From: JAPLNB01 sp964451955 | GTDB taxonomy: Bacteria > Planctomycetota > Phycisphaerae > Tepidisphaerales > Tepidisphaeraceae | Assembly: GCA_964451955.1 (NCBI GenBank) | Contig: CAYVKG010000032.1 | Span: 1 to 43,625, forward strand | Direction of reading: 5' to 3' | DNA: 43,625 nt | Part shown: positions 24,329 through 32,667 of the stretch, piece by piece | Layout: every line of letters begins with the position of its first letter | Numbering within the stretch: the first letter of the stretch is position 1 | Notes under the pieces: model-generated | Database searches by the model: none | What the model saw: only the letters and a program-made list of their open reading frames with translations | Told to the model about the DNA's origin: nothing | Translations under genes and position numbers: made by a program

Positions 24329-26119
24329 TCACGCCGGCCTCAGCACGATCTTGCGGAGATTCATCACGCCCTGGGCGGTGGGGGGCTTGCTCGTGCACTT
24401 CACCGTGATCTTCAGTTGCCCGGCCGACTCGACTTTGAGCGTTCCCACTTTCACGTCAACGAAGTGCTGCCAACCGTTTGTGGCGGCGACTTTCCCCGTA
24501 ACCTGGTTCTTCCCGGCGACGATCGCGTATTCGCTTCCGCCGCTCCCGGGATCGCAGGCGATCGTCATTTCGACGGCATAAGTGCCCGCCTTGACTCCCT
24601 GCACGCTCCATTCGGCGAAATCTCCGGCGTTGGTCCAGAAGCCTATGTTGGGCGCGCCACCCGGTTCCTTCTCCTCAACCCGCAGTGAGCCATGAAGGTC
24701 GGCATCAATCGCGCTCAGCGTAATCGCGCCGTCTCCCGAAGCCCTGATGGCCGCCGACAGGGATTCAAACTGCCCCTTGTATTCAAGGACCACCACGGTG
24801 GCGTGGGGATCGCGCGGCTCGGCTGGAAGCTTGATCCGAATCCCATCACCACCGACCGTCGTCGATAGCGACTTTGATCGCTCCGCCAGAAGATACGCTT
24901 TGGATACCGTGCCCTTCATCGGAACCAGAATCGTATCGTCGGCGGACACATTGAACACGTGCAGGTACAACTTCCCCGGCTTTTGCGTGCATTTGCCGAA
25001 CGCCAGCTTGCTGAACGGGCTGGGTGAAGTGCCATAGATGGCCTCAGAGTTCACCTTCATCCACTTGCCGACCTCGGCCAGACGATCGACCGACGGCTGC
25101 GGAATCAGGCCTTCGGGCGTGGGCCCCACGTTTAACAGGAAGTTCCCGCCCTTGGACGCGCAGTCAATCAGCATCCGGATGATCGTGGTTGCCGACTTCC
25201 AGTTGTGGTCATCCTTCTTGAAGCCCCACGTGTCGTTCATGGTCATGCACGATTCCCAATCCAGGCCCGGAAAACCGGTCGGGGGAATCTCCTGCTCCGG
25301 CGTGCCATAGTCGCCGGCCGCATCCGGACCTTCAGACATCCCCGCCATCCCCTTGCGGTCTTTGCCCACCCGGTTGTTCACGATCACCGAGGGCTGGATT
25401 GAGCGACAGAAGGCGTTCATGTCGTGGCCCATCGCCCCGGTCCAGTCTTTGATCCACTCGCCATCAAACCACATGATGCCAATCTTGCCGTAGTTGGTCA
25501 GTAGTTCCTTAACCTGCGGCTTGAGGTAGTTCTGCACGTACCGCGGGAAGTTTGGGTTCGACGGCGCGCCATTGTAATTCGGATAACCGATCGACTGGGC
25601 ATCGGGGTGGTGCCAATCCATGATCGAATGATACCAGCAGATCTTGATCCCCTCGGCATGGGCCGCGTCCGCAAGCTCCTTCAGAAGGTCCCGTTTGAAC
25701 GGCGAGGCTTTGGTTATCGTGTAGTCCGACACCTTGGAATCGAAGAGGCAGAAGCCGTCGTGGTGCTTCGAGGTGATGACGATATATTTCATCCCCGCGT
25801 TCTTCGCGATCGCTACCCATTCCTTCGCGTTGAACTTCTGCGGATTGAATTGCCCGGCCAGCTTCTCATAGTCGGCGACGGGGATTTGGCCGTTGTTCAT
25901 AATCCACTCCCCGATGCCGCCGACCTTCTTCCCATTCCATTCGCCACCGGGAATGGCATAAAGCCCGTAGTGAATGAACATGCCAAAGCGAGCCTCGCGG
26001 AACCACTCCATGCGGTGGTCACGCTGGGCGGGGGTTTCCGTTTTCGGATCGGCGGCAAATTGCTGGGAACTGCAGCTGGTCAAAAGGGCTAAAAGCACGA
26101 CGAGTGAAGTGTTGCGCAT
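24329..26119 (-). CDS. Alpha-L-fucosidase (GH29), lipoprotein
   Basis: 596 residues. It hydrolyses terminal alpha-L-fucose with retention. A lipoprotein signal is seen (LVVLLALLTSC, Cys16), so it is likely membrane-tethered outside the cytoplasm. GH29 motifs: WFREARFGMFIHYGLYA (39-55), ITSKHHDGFCLFDS (115-128), WYHSIMDWHHPD, and IMWFDGEW with nucleophile Asp219. The C-terminal part (about 465-596) is a beta-sandwich resembling a carbohydrate-binding module (AGTYAVEMTIACDPGSGGSEY). The gene is followed by a small membrane protein gene and is divergent from the NUDIX gene. Confidence 0.94.
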   Translation of the reverse strand: MRNTSLVVLLALLTSCSSQQFAADPKTETPAQRDHRMEWFREARFGMFIHYGLYAIPGGEWNGKKVGGIGEWIMNNGQIPVADYEKLAGQFNPQKFNAKEWVAIAKNAGMKYIVITSKHHDGFCLFDSKVSDYTITKASPFKRDLLKELADAAHAEGIKICWYHSIMDWHHPDAQSIGYPNYNGAPSNPNFPRYVQNYLKPQVKELLTNYGKIGIMWFDGEWIKDWTGAMGHDMNAFCRSIQPSVIVNNRVGKDRKGMAGMSEGPDAAGDYGTPEQEIPPTGFPGLDWESCMTMNDTWGFKKDDHNWKSATTIIRMLIDCASKGGNFLLNVGPTPEGLIPQPSVDRLAEVGKWMKVNSEAIYGTSPSPFSKLAFGKCTQKPGKLYLHVFNVSADDTILVPMKGTVSKAYLLAERSKSLSTTVGGDGIRIKLPAEPRDPHATVVVLEYKGQFESLSAAIRASGDGAITLSAIDADLHGSLRVEEKEPGGAPNIGFWTNAGDFAEWSVQGVKAGTYAVEMTIACDPGSGGSEYAIVAGKNQVTGKVAATNGWQHFVDVKVGTLKVESAGQLKITVKCTSKPPTAQGVMNLRKIVLRPA

Positions 26120-26202
26120 CGGAACTCCTTTGTAGGCGAATCATCGCAAGGCCAGGGCCGGAGTTCAAGCGTCAAAAGAGCGAAGACGAGGGGGGATGAG
26201 GG

Positions 26203-26208
26203 TATAAT
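26203..26208 (+). promoter_or_regulatory. TATAAT box at the NUDIX start, possible leaderless promoter
   Basis: A perfect TATAAT ends eight bases before the ATG at 26216, so transcription could begin at or near that ATG. No good -35 is seen 17 bases upstream. The hexamer also overlaps the alternative ATG at 26207, so it may be coincidence. Confidence 0.2.
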
Positions 26209-26749
26209 GGCGGGTATGTCATACCAACTGATCGAGAAACAGTTGATTTACACGGGCCGGAAGATTCGGCTGGAGATTCATCACCTGGAGAGCGAGGAGT
26301 CGAAGCGGATTCAGAAGGAAGTGGTGGTACATCCTGGCGCGGTGGTGGTTTTGGCGTTTTTGGATGAAAAGACGATTCTGATGATCCGCAATCGGCGGTA
26401 TGCGGTGGGGCAGATCCTGATGGAATTGCCCGCGGGGACGCTGGACAAGGGGGAGGTTCCGATGAATTGTGCGGGCCGAGAGTTAATGGAGGAAACGGGA
26501 TACCTGGCGACGCGTCTGAAGGCGATCGGGAGTTTCTATGCTTCGCCGGGGATTCTGAGTGAGAAGATGTATGCGTTTGCAGCCTATGATCTGGAGAAGG
26601 CGAAGGCTCAGCTTGAGGAAGGCGAAGAGATCGAGGTCGTGCCGACGCGGTTTGCGGACGCGATTGAGATGATCCGATCGGGCGAGATTCAGGACGGCAA
26701 GACCATCGCGGCCCTTCTCATTTATGAGCGGTTTTTTGGGAAGACCTGA
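26207..26749 (+). CDS. NUDIX hydrolase, ADP-ribose pyrophosphatase-like
   Basis: 180 residues, or 177 if translation starts at the ATG at 26216. The Nudix box is complete: G-x5-E-x7-REL-x-EE-x-G (GTLDKGEVPMNCAGRELMEE and on), preceded by LMELPAG as in ADP-ribose pyrophosphatases of the NudF type. The downstream SFYASPGILSEKMYAFAAYDL is also typical. It hydrolyses ADP-ribose or related nucleotide sugars to AMP plus a sugar phosphate in the cytoplasm. The start is uncertain: an AGGGG-like sequence and a TATAAT hexamer both lie just upstream. Confidence 0.93.
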   Translation: MAGMSYQLIEKQLIYTGRKIRLEIHHLESEESKRIQKEVVVHPGAVVVLAFLDEKTILMIRNRRYAVGQILMELPAGTLDKGEVPMNCAGRELMEETGYLATRLKAIGSFYASPGILSEKMYAFAAYDLEKAKAQLEEGEEIEVVPTRFADAIEMIRSGEIQDGKTIAALLIYERFFGKT

Positions 26750-26794
26750 CGTTGGCGAAACCGATCAGGCAGATCGTGTGCATGGCAGGGCGAC

Positions 26795-27880
26795 ATGAGT
26801 TGGCGAGACCGGGAATATCGTGATGGCCGAGAGGCTGCCGGTGGGGGAGCGATGGGCGCTGCGATGTCGTTGCTGAATGGATGCGTGCCGCTGGGACGGT
26901 GGTTTGGAATTCGGGTGCGACTTCATGCGTCGTTGATCGTGTTCATTGCGTTATCATTGGCGTTCGGGCCGAGCGTGAACCAGGGGCTTGGGGTGGCGGA
27001 CATCGCGACGGCGATGGGGTTGCTGTTCGGGATCGTGTTGCTACACGAATTCGGGCATTGTCTTGCCTCGGCGAGTGTTGGAGGCAGACCGGAGGAGATC
27101 ATTCTGTCGCCGATTGGTGGTTTGGCGATGGTTCCGTCGCCGCACAGGGCGGGGGCGAGTTTCATCGTTTCGGCGGGGGGACCGGCGGTGAACGTGCTGA
27201 TCTGTGTTGTGTGCGGGGGAGCGTTGCTGCTCATGACGGGGGGGATGGTGCCGCTGAATCCATTTCGCCCGCAGCCGCCGGAGAGTTTCCTGATGGACAG
27301 CGTGCCCTATTATTTGTGGTGGACGTTTTCCATCAGCTACATACTGCTGTTGTTCAACCTCTTGCCGATCTATCCCCTGGACGGTGGGCAACTGATGCAG
27401 GCGATGCTCTGGCCGAAGCTGGGGTATGCTCGATCGATGGAGGTGGCGAGCGTGACGGGGATGGCGGGGTCGGTGGTGATGGGGTTGTTTGGGCTGGTGG
27501 TGGGGCAGTTGATGCTGGTGATGATAGCGGTGTTTGGCTATCTGTATTGCCACCAGCGGCGGACGATGATCCGGGACATGGGGGCGGGCGCAATGATCGG
27601 TTCCGCGGAGTATGGATTTGGAGGGGGAGCCGAGGCCGAGCTGCAATGGGGGCAGCACGAGGCGAAGCACAAGCGGCTAAGCAGGCGCGCCATTCGGAAG
27701 ATCCAGCGGCTGGCAGAAGCAGAGCGCCGCGAGCAGCAGCGGATCGACGCCATTCTGGAGAAGGTGTCGGCGCACGGGATCAAGAGTCTGCATTGGTGGG
27801 AGCGGCGAGCGCTGTATCGGGCGACGGCGAAGCAGAGGCAGGCGGAGCGTGATCTGACGCGGACCTATCGTGAGGGGTAA
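26795..27880 (+). CDS. Site-2 protease family (M50) membrane metalloprotease
   Basis: 361 residues. Intramembrane zinc protease signatures are HEFGH (84-88) and NLLPIYPLDGGQ (188-199), with about six membrane segments. There are no PDZ or CBS domains. A soluble basic C-terminal tail (about 275-361) ends in a helical unit with DAILEKVSAHGIKSLHWWER. This resembles the short C-terminal domain found on planctomycete rhomboid and M50 proteins, where a helix pair precedes a Trp-rich turn. It probably cleaves a membrane-bound regulator. Start with AGGG a few bases upstream; 45 bases after the NUDIX gene. Confidence 0.9.
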   Translation: MSWRDREYRDGREAAGGGAMGAAMSLLNGCVPLGRWFGIRVRLHASLIVFIALSLAFGPSVNQGLGVADIATAMGLLFGIVLLHEFGHCLASASVGGRPEEIILSPIGGLAMVPSPHRAGASFIVSAGGPAVNVLICVVCGGALLLMTGGMVPLNPFRPQPPESFLMDSVPYYLWWTFSISYILLLFNLLPIYPLDGGQLMQAMLWPKLGYARSMEVASVTGMAGSVVMGLFGLVVGQLMLVMIAVFGYLYCHQRRTMIRDMGAGAMIGSAEYGFGGGAEAELQWGQHEAKHKRLSRRAIRKIQRLAEAERREQQRIDAILEKVSAHGIKSLHWWERRALYRATAKQRQAERDLTRTYREG

Positions 27881-28200
27881 GGGGGGCATTCCTGTGCGTA
27901 GTCGGGGGGCGCTGCGTGAGAGCGTTTCGCCACTCGATTGCGGGATCGTTGACGGGGAGGGATAGGGTGGCGGTCGCATACCGAGGGCCGATTCAGGGGT
28001 TCCAGCGAGGGAGTAAGCGGCTCAAGTTTTGGCTTGCGATGACCCGATAAGTGCACAGCAGGCGCGGGCGAGATGTAGTTCTCCGTTTTCTGCTGGGCAT
28101 TCAACCCACGAGTCGTGGTTTGTCTATGGGCGCTCCATACGGTCTTGGTGCGCGCTCGCGTCTTGATGGCTGAATGGCCCCGCCGATTGAGGCTTGTACC
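27881..28200. other. Intergenic region upstream of first LEPR-XLL gene
   Basis: 320 bases without a convincing gene. A short inverted repeat CACGA/TCGTG lies near 28110. No clear -35/-10 pair or rho-independent terminator was recognised. It presumably carries the promoter of the beta-helix gene. Confidence 0.5.
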
Positions 28201-29766
28201 ATGCTCAGGCGGTTTCTCGAGGGGGATAGGCTGGGCCTTGACAGAAGTGATTCCATCCAGCATGGGGCGGTGGGGTTCGCCGGAAAGCGGCGGGGGCGCT
28301 GTTTGCCCGGGCCGATGATAGAGCCGCTGGAGAGCCGCCAGTTGCTGAGCGTGACGGGCCAGGCGGTCGACTTGACGCCGCCATCGAAGGTGTCGGCCGC
28401 GGCATTTTCGGCGAGCCAGATAGACCTGAGGTGGAAAGACAATTCAAAGACAGAGACGGGTTTTCAGATATTCCGCAAGGAATCGGGCAAGCCGTGGGCG
28501 CTGATCGCGGTGGCGCCTGCGAACGCAACACGGCATCGGGTGTCCGGACTTGTGCCGGACACGAGGTACGAATTTCGTTTGCGGGCGATCAGCGCCGGGC
28601 AGAAGTCGGCACAGACGGCGTCGGTTTTCGCCAAGACGCTTGCGAGTGCGGCGGCAAGCGCGAAGCCGATTGAGGATGGCGCGGTCAAATACTCCTCCCC
28701 GATCGTGATCAAGCGAGGGGGCACGTACAGCGGGAACTGGCGAAGCCTGGATGCGTCGATTCCGGCGGTGCGGATTCGCACATCGCAGCCAGTCATCATT
28801 GAGAATTCGAACATACAGTCGCGTGGGACGCTGATTGACGTGTCGGACTGCAAAGCCAATCTGATTGTGCGAAATACGCGGGGGTATGGGCTGAACCCGA
28901 ATGTTCGTGGCCGCTACCCCGGGAGGTTCCTGAAGGTCGAGGGTTTTGTGAACGTGCTTATCGAAGGCAACTACCTGGAGGGGACTTCGGGCATCTACCT
29001 TGACGGGTATGTCGGGAATCACACGGCAGAACAGACGGTTCGCGCGTTGAGGAACCAGGCGAAGAACATTGATGGCCGATTCAGCGACGGCAAAGGCGGC
29101 TACCTGAAGGGCCCTGACGACAATTTCTACGTGCAGTTCTTCCAGATCAACGGGGTTCACGGGCTGGTTGGGGCGGAAGTCGCATGGAACCAGGTGATCA
29201 ACGAGGCGGGCAAGAGCCGGGTGGAGGACAACATCAGCATTCACGACACGTCGGGGACGCGATCAAGTGCGTTTCTGATTCACGACAACTACATTCAGGG
29301 CGCGTATGCGGCCGATTATGCGAATGACGGGACATTCACGGGAGGGGGCATTATGCTGAGCGACAACGGTTCGGCGTACGTGACGGCGTACAACAACCAG
29401 GTGGTCAGCACGACGAACTACGGGATCGCCATCTCATCCGGGCACGACAACGAATTCTACAACAACCGGATCGTCTCGTGTGGCGTTTCGTCCAGCGGGG
29501 TGCTTTTTGCCACGCACAATGTGGGCGCGTACATCTGGAATCAGAATGGCGAGGCGAAGTTCACGAACAACATCGGACACGACAACGTGATTGGCTGGTC
29601 GCAGGGCAACGTGCGGAACGACTGGTGGGTACCGGATGCGTCGGCGTGGTACGGGAACAAGAGCTTGTCGCAAAACGTGACGTTAAGCACCGAGGCGGCC
29701 GAATTCGTTCTGTGGAAGACGAAACTAGCCGAAGCCGGCGTGGCGATAGGACCGATCGCGAGTTGA
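28201..29766 (+). CDS. LEPR-XLL surface protein: FN3 + right-handed beta-helix
   Basis: 521 residues from the ATG at 28201, eight bases after GAGG. The LEPR-XLL motif IEPLESRQLLS is at 40-50, after a basic leader without a standard signal peptide, as usual for these planctomycete exported proteins. A fibronectin type III domain follows (about 60-147, with IDLRWKDNSKTETGFQIFRK). Then a parallel beta-helix (about 168-480) carries turns such as INGVHGLVGAEVAWNQVINE, GGGIMLSDNGS and ISSGHDNEFYNNRI. Beta-helices of this type bind or cleave polysaccharide, but no lyase residues were identified. It is closely related to the proteins at 32668 and 34198. Confidence 0.85.
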   Translation: MLRRFLEGDRLGLDRSDSIQHGAVGFAGKRRGRCLPGPMIEPLESRQLLSVTGQAVDLTPPSKVSAAAFSASQIDLRWKDNSKTETGFQIFRKESGKPWALIAVAPANATRHRVSGLVPDTRYEFRLRAISAGQKSAQTASVFAKTLASAAASAKPIEDGAVKYSSPIVIKRGGTYSGNWRSLDASIPAVRIRTSQPVIIENSNIQSRGTLIDVSDCKANLIVRNTRGYGLNPNVRGRYPGRFLKVEGFVNVLIEGNYLEGTSGIYLDGYVGNHTAEQTVRALRNQAKNIDGRFSDGKGGYLKGPDDNFYVQFFQINGVHGLVGAEVAWNQVINEAGKSRVEDNISIHDTSGTRSSAFLIHDNYIQGAYAADYANDGTFTGGGIMLSDNGSAYVTAYNNQVVSTTNYGIAISSGHDNEFYNNRIVSCGVSSSGVLFATHNVGAYIWNQNGEAKFTNNIGHDNVIGWSQGNVRNDWWVPDASAWYGNKSLSQNVTLSTEAAEFVLWKTKLAEAGVAIGPIAS

Positions 29767-29782
29767 AGCGCGCGGGCGAGGT

Positions 29783-31009
29783 TCATTGAGCGGAGATGGT
29801 GACAGTGGCGGTCTGGCGGAGGATGACGTAGTCATTGCTGGTTCGCAGATGCAAAATGACGGTCTTGTCGGCGTAATCCAGGCTGCCGTAGATCGGGGTG
29901 ATGATTAGCGATGCGGAAGTTTGGTTGGCCGGGATGGTCAGTGAAGGGCCGATGGTGGCGTAGTCAACGCCTCGGGTTGCGGTTCCGGCGATGCGATATC
30001 TGACAAGAAGGGGGCTGGAAAGGTCGTCGGTTGCGGATCTTGTGACGGTGAAACGGCCGGAATCGGATCGAAGGGCGGATGCGAGGGGGTCTGTGGCGGC
30101 GATGGTGATTCTGGGCAGGGGATTCCAGACCGCCGAGATTCCATACCCGCCGGTGCTGTCGCGGTAGCCATCCACGCGGACGTAGTAATTGGTGTTGGCC
30201 GGCAGATTTGTTCCGATCCAGGTTTCGGTGGCTCCGGCGGTGCCCTTGTTGAGGGGACGGGTAAAGGCGCCTCCAACCGGTGTGCCCGACTGGTCAAAGA
30301 CGCAGAGGGTAGCATCGAGGCCTGGTTGATTCCTGTCGCTGTTTCTATCGGGGATGATGGAAATCGTCCAATCGCCGGCGAGGGTTGTCTTGACGCGGTA
30401 GAAATCGCAGTCGTTGTCGCCGCTGATGTCGGAGCCGGAGGCACCGGCGTGGTTCTTTAAGGAGATCGGGATACGTTCGACGTAACTGGCGGATGGCCCG
30501 CGCACGGTCAGGCCATACTTGTCGTGTGAGGCAACATCCTGGGCTTGGACGCCGAGGTAGAGGGTCTGCTTTTCACCGGATATCGCGAGGTTTCGGAGGC
30601 GTCCACGGCCATAGGTGCCCTGTCCGACGTTGGTGGCGGTAGGCTTTCCGTTGTGGTCGTAAAACGCCACGCTGGTACGCAGCGATCCGCTCGTCGCAAA
30701 CCACAGGGTTCCCGGGTCATCGAATTGTATGGCATAGAGGTCTGTCTTCGTGGTCTTGTTGACCCGCCTGGGCTCGACAACGGCGTCGCCATTCTGGTTG
30801 GCGTACAGTGTCGCGATGAGGTCTGGCTCGGCAAAGGGAGCGCGAGGCCAGGCGCTAAGCAGAGAGCGATTCTCGAGTGTTTCGACAAAGGTCTGGGTGA
30901 GGGCGGCATTGAAGGGGGTGGCCGGGCGCCGTCGGAGCGAGCGATGCGCAAGGCGGAATGCAGCATCACCCTGTACGAAGGACTGCAACTGGCCTTGACC
31001 TGCTGACAC
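29783..31009 (-). CDS. LEPR-XLL surface protein: prepeptidase-C-like + Calx-beta
   Basis: 408 residues. The GTG at 31009 has GGAGGT seven bases upstream; the TTG at 31024 overlaps that site and is not used. The LEPR-XLL variant VETLENRSLLSAW is at 42-54. Residues about 60-290 contain beta-sandwich units of the prepeptidase C-terminal type (DNDCDFYRVKTTLAGDWTISI; NLPANTNYYVRVDGY). The C-terminal 110 residues are a Calx-beta domain (SGRFTVTRSATDDLSSPLLV; GVDYATIGPSLTIPANQTSA) that normally binds calcium. It is convergent with the FN3/beta-helix gene and shares its whole layout with the next gene, suggesting tandem duplication. Confidence 0.83.
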   Translation of the reverse strand: MSAGQGQLQSFVQGDAAFRLAHRSLRRRPATPFNAALTQTFVETLENRSLLSAWPRAPFAEPDLIATLYANQNGDAVVEPRRVNKTTKTDLYAIQFDDPGTLWFATSGSLRTSVAFYDHNGKPTATNVGQGTYGRGRLRNLAISGEKQTLYLGVQAQDVASHDKYGLTVRGPSASYVERIPISLKNHAGASGSDISGDNDCDFYRVKTTLAGDWTISIIPDRNSDRNQPGLDATLCVFDQSGTPVGGAFTRPLNKGTAGATETWIGTNLPANTNYYVRVDGYRDSTGGYGISAVWNPLPRITIAATDPLASALRSDSGRFTVTRSATDDLSSPLLVRYRIAGTATRGVDYATIGPSLTIPANQTSASLIITPIYGSLDYADKTVILHLRTSNDYVILRQTATVTISAQ

Positions 31010-31065
31010 GGTGATGACCTCCAATTCTCCGATTTGGGCCAGGCAACTGGGGATGTGGGGTGTGC

Positions 31066-32277
31066 CTAGGGTTTGTCGGCGATGGACACTTGTGCTGAGG
31101 CGTTTGAGATGAGATATGCATCGCTGGCGGCGAGTGTCAAGACGACGGTTCGAACGGGTTCGTTGAAGCGATCGGCGATGGGGATGATGGTGACAGTGGC
31201 GGAGTTCCGGTTTGCGGGGATGGTTACCAATCGGCTAATGGGGACGAAGTCGCTTCCCATTTGGGCCGTGCCGGTGAGGTGGAAGCGGACCTTCAGTGGG
31301 AGATTCTGTTGCGCGGTGGCGGAGCGGGTGATGGTGAACTGGGCGGTGTCAAGCGGGTTCTCTGACGCGGTTGGGTCGTTTGCCGAGACCGAGAGCTGTG
31401 GAGTCACGTATCTTTGGACGCTGATATCGAAATCTCCGGTGCTGGGGCCTTTGCCATCGACGCGAACGTAGTAGGTCGCTCCTGCGGGGAGATTGCGCCC
31501 AAGCCAGGTCTCAGGCCTCCCCTTTTCGCCTTGATCGATGGCGCTGGTGAAACTACCTCCAAGTGGATTGCCCGCGCTGTCAAAGACGACAATGGTCGCG
31601 TCCAACTGCTTGTCGGGTGAGACGGTCACTTTCCAGTCGCCAGCGCGTGTGGTAGTGAACCTGTAGAAGTCGGCGTCACCCTCGCCGCTGATGTCTGTGC
31701 CGTTGTGGCCAGAGTCGTCGTTTGGGGAGACGTCCACGCTATAGATGATGTTGTGTCGGACGCCTTGCACAACCAGATCGTACGTCAGAACTACCAGGGG
31801 ATCGGTGGCTTTGACGCTGAGCCAGAGCATTCGTTTCTCGGGGCCGATCGGGATGCGTTTAATGCTGGCATATCCGTTCTTTCCGGTACTGGCATTGACT
31901 AGAGTGGGGTTGCGTCCTGCGCCGTAGAACGCCATCTGGGTGTTGGCGGTGCCCTTGGCGGCGAGGTGCTTGATGTATCCTCCATCGTCGAAAAAGAGGG
32001 CATACCCATGAGACTGGCCCGGCTTACCGATGAGCTTGCCCGGCAGGGTCGCATTGCCGAGTTGATTTACGTAGATTGTGTCTTCCAGATGGGCGCGTAC
32101 GAAGCCTGCTGGGGGCCATGCGCTAAGCAGCGTGCGGCTCTCTAGGGGTTCCAAGGCCATCGAGAGGGCATCGCCGGCTCTTCGGCTGCTCGGTTGATGG
32201 TTCAAACCGGACCGCTCGGAAATGTGCGATTCAAAACATTTATCGAGTCGCCGAAGAAATGCGAGTAAACCAGGCAC
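31066..32277 (-). CDS. LEPR-XLL surface protein: prepeptidase-C-like + Calx-beta (paralogue)
   Basis: 403 residues from a GTG at 32277 with AGAGGA about eight bases upstream. The LEPR-XLL motif LEPLESRTLLSAW is at 42-54, the same position as in its neighbour. Matching segments include GDADFYRFTTTRAGDWKVTV, NLPAGATYYVRVDG and a C-terminal Calx-beta domain (AQFTITRSATAQQNLPLKV; GSDFVPISRLVTIPANR). It lacks the PbH1-type repeats of the beta-helix genes. It may be a calcium-dependent adhesive or matrix protein (inference from domains). It lies 56 bases upstream of its paralogue on the same strand. Confidence 0.83.
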   Translation of the reverse strand: MPGLLAFLRRLDKCFESHISERSGLNHQPSSRRAGDALSMALEPLESRTLLSAWPPAGFVRAHLEDTIYVNQLGNATLPGKLIGKPGQSHGYALFFDDGGYIKHLAAKGTANTQMAFYGAGRNPTLVNASTGKNGYASIKRIPIGPEKRMLWLSVKATDPLVVLTYDLVVQGVRHNIIYSVDVSPNDDSGHNGTDISGEGDADFYRFTTTRAGDWKVTVSPDKQLDATIVVFDSAGNPLGGSFTSAIDQGEKGRPETWLGRNLPAGATYYVRVDGKGPSTGDFDISVQRYVTPQLSVSANDPTASENPLDTAQFTITRSATAQQNLPLKVRFHLTGTAQMGSDFVPISRLVTIPANRNSATVTIIPIADRFNEPVRTVVLTLAASDAYLISNASAQVSIADKP

Positions 32278-32512
32278 GAGACCATCCTCTCATTGCTTCG
32301 CCGCCATGGCAGAGGCCGTCTGTTGGTCGTACAAAGCCACCGGGCTCATCTTAGGCCAAATGCACACCAAGTACTACGCCGGAAAAGGGCACGCGGTTTC
32401 CTGTCAGAGTGCGGACCGTCCGCAAGTGCTGTTGTCATCGAGAAAGACGACGCGCGTAAATAAAAAAAACAAAAGTACCCAATACGGCGATCCTGGTGTA
32501 GATTTGGAGCGT
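32278..32512. other. Divergent intergenic region between LEPR-XLL genes
   Basis: Separates the leftward Calx-beta gene from the rightward beta-helix gene. It contains an A-rich run near 32458-32474 that is unusual for this GC-rich window and suits a promoter. No confident -35/-10 pair. Confidence 0.5.
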
Positions 32513-32665
32513 ATGACTTGTCGATCGAGGGTAGTCGGGCTTCGCAGAAGCTGGGGGCTTGGGGTCTGCACTGTATTGCTTGTGTTTGCCTGCACGGTGC
32601 CCTGGTTTGATACGGCAGAAGCCCTCGGATGCTCCCGTGTTGCGCGCAGGGAAGGAAGGATCTGA
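32513..32665 (+). CDS. Possible small exported peptide coupled to beta-helix gene
   Basis: 50 residues from the ATG at 32513, with GGAG three bases upstream. A basic start (MTCRSRVVGLRRSWG) is followed by a hydrophobic core (LGVCTVLLVFACTVPWF) and a small-residue stretch, which together look like a signal peptide. The stop TGA at 32663-32665 overlaps or abuts the ATG of the next gene. Function unknown. It may be a leader peptide that couples translation, a mini-protein, or chance. Confidence 0.4.
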   Translation: MTCRSRVVGLRRSWGLGVCTVLLVFACTVPWFDTAEALGCSRVARREGRI

Positions 32666-32667
32666 TG

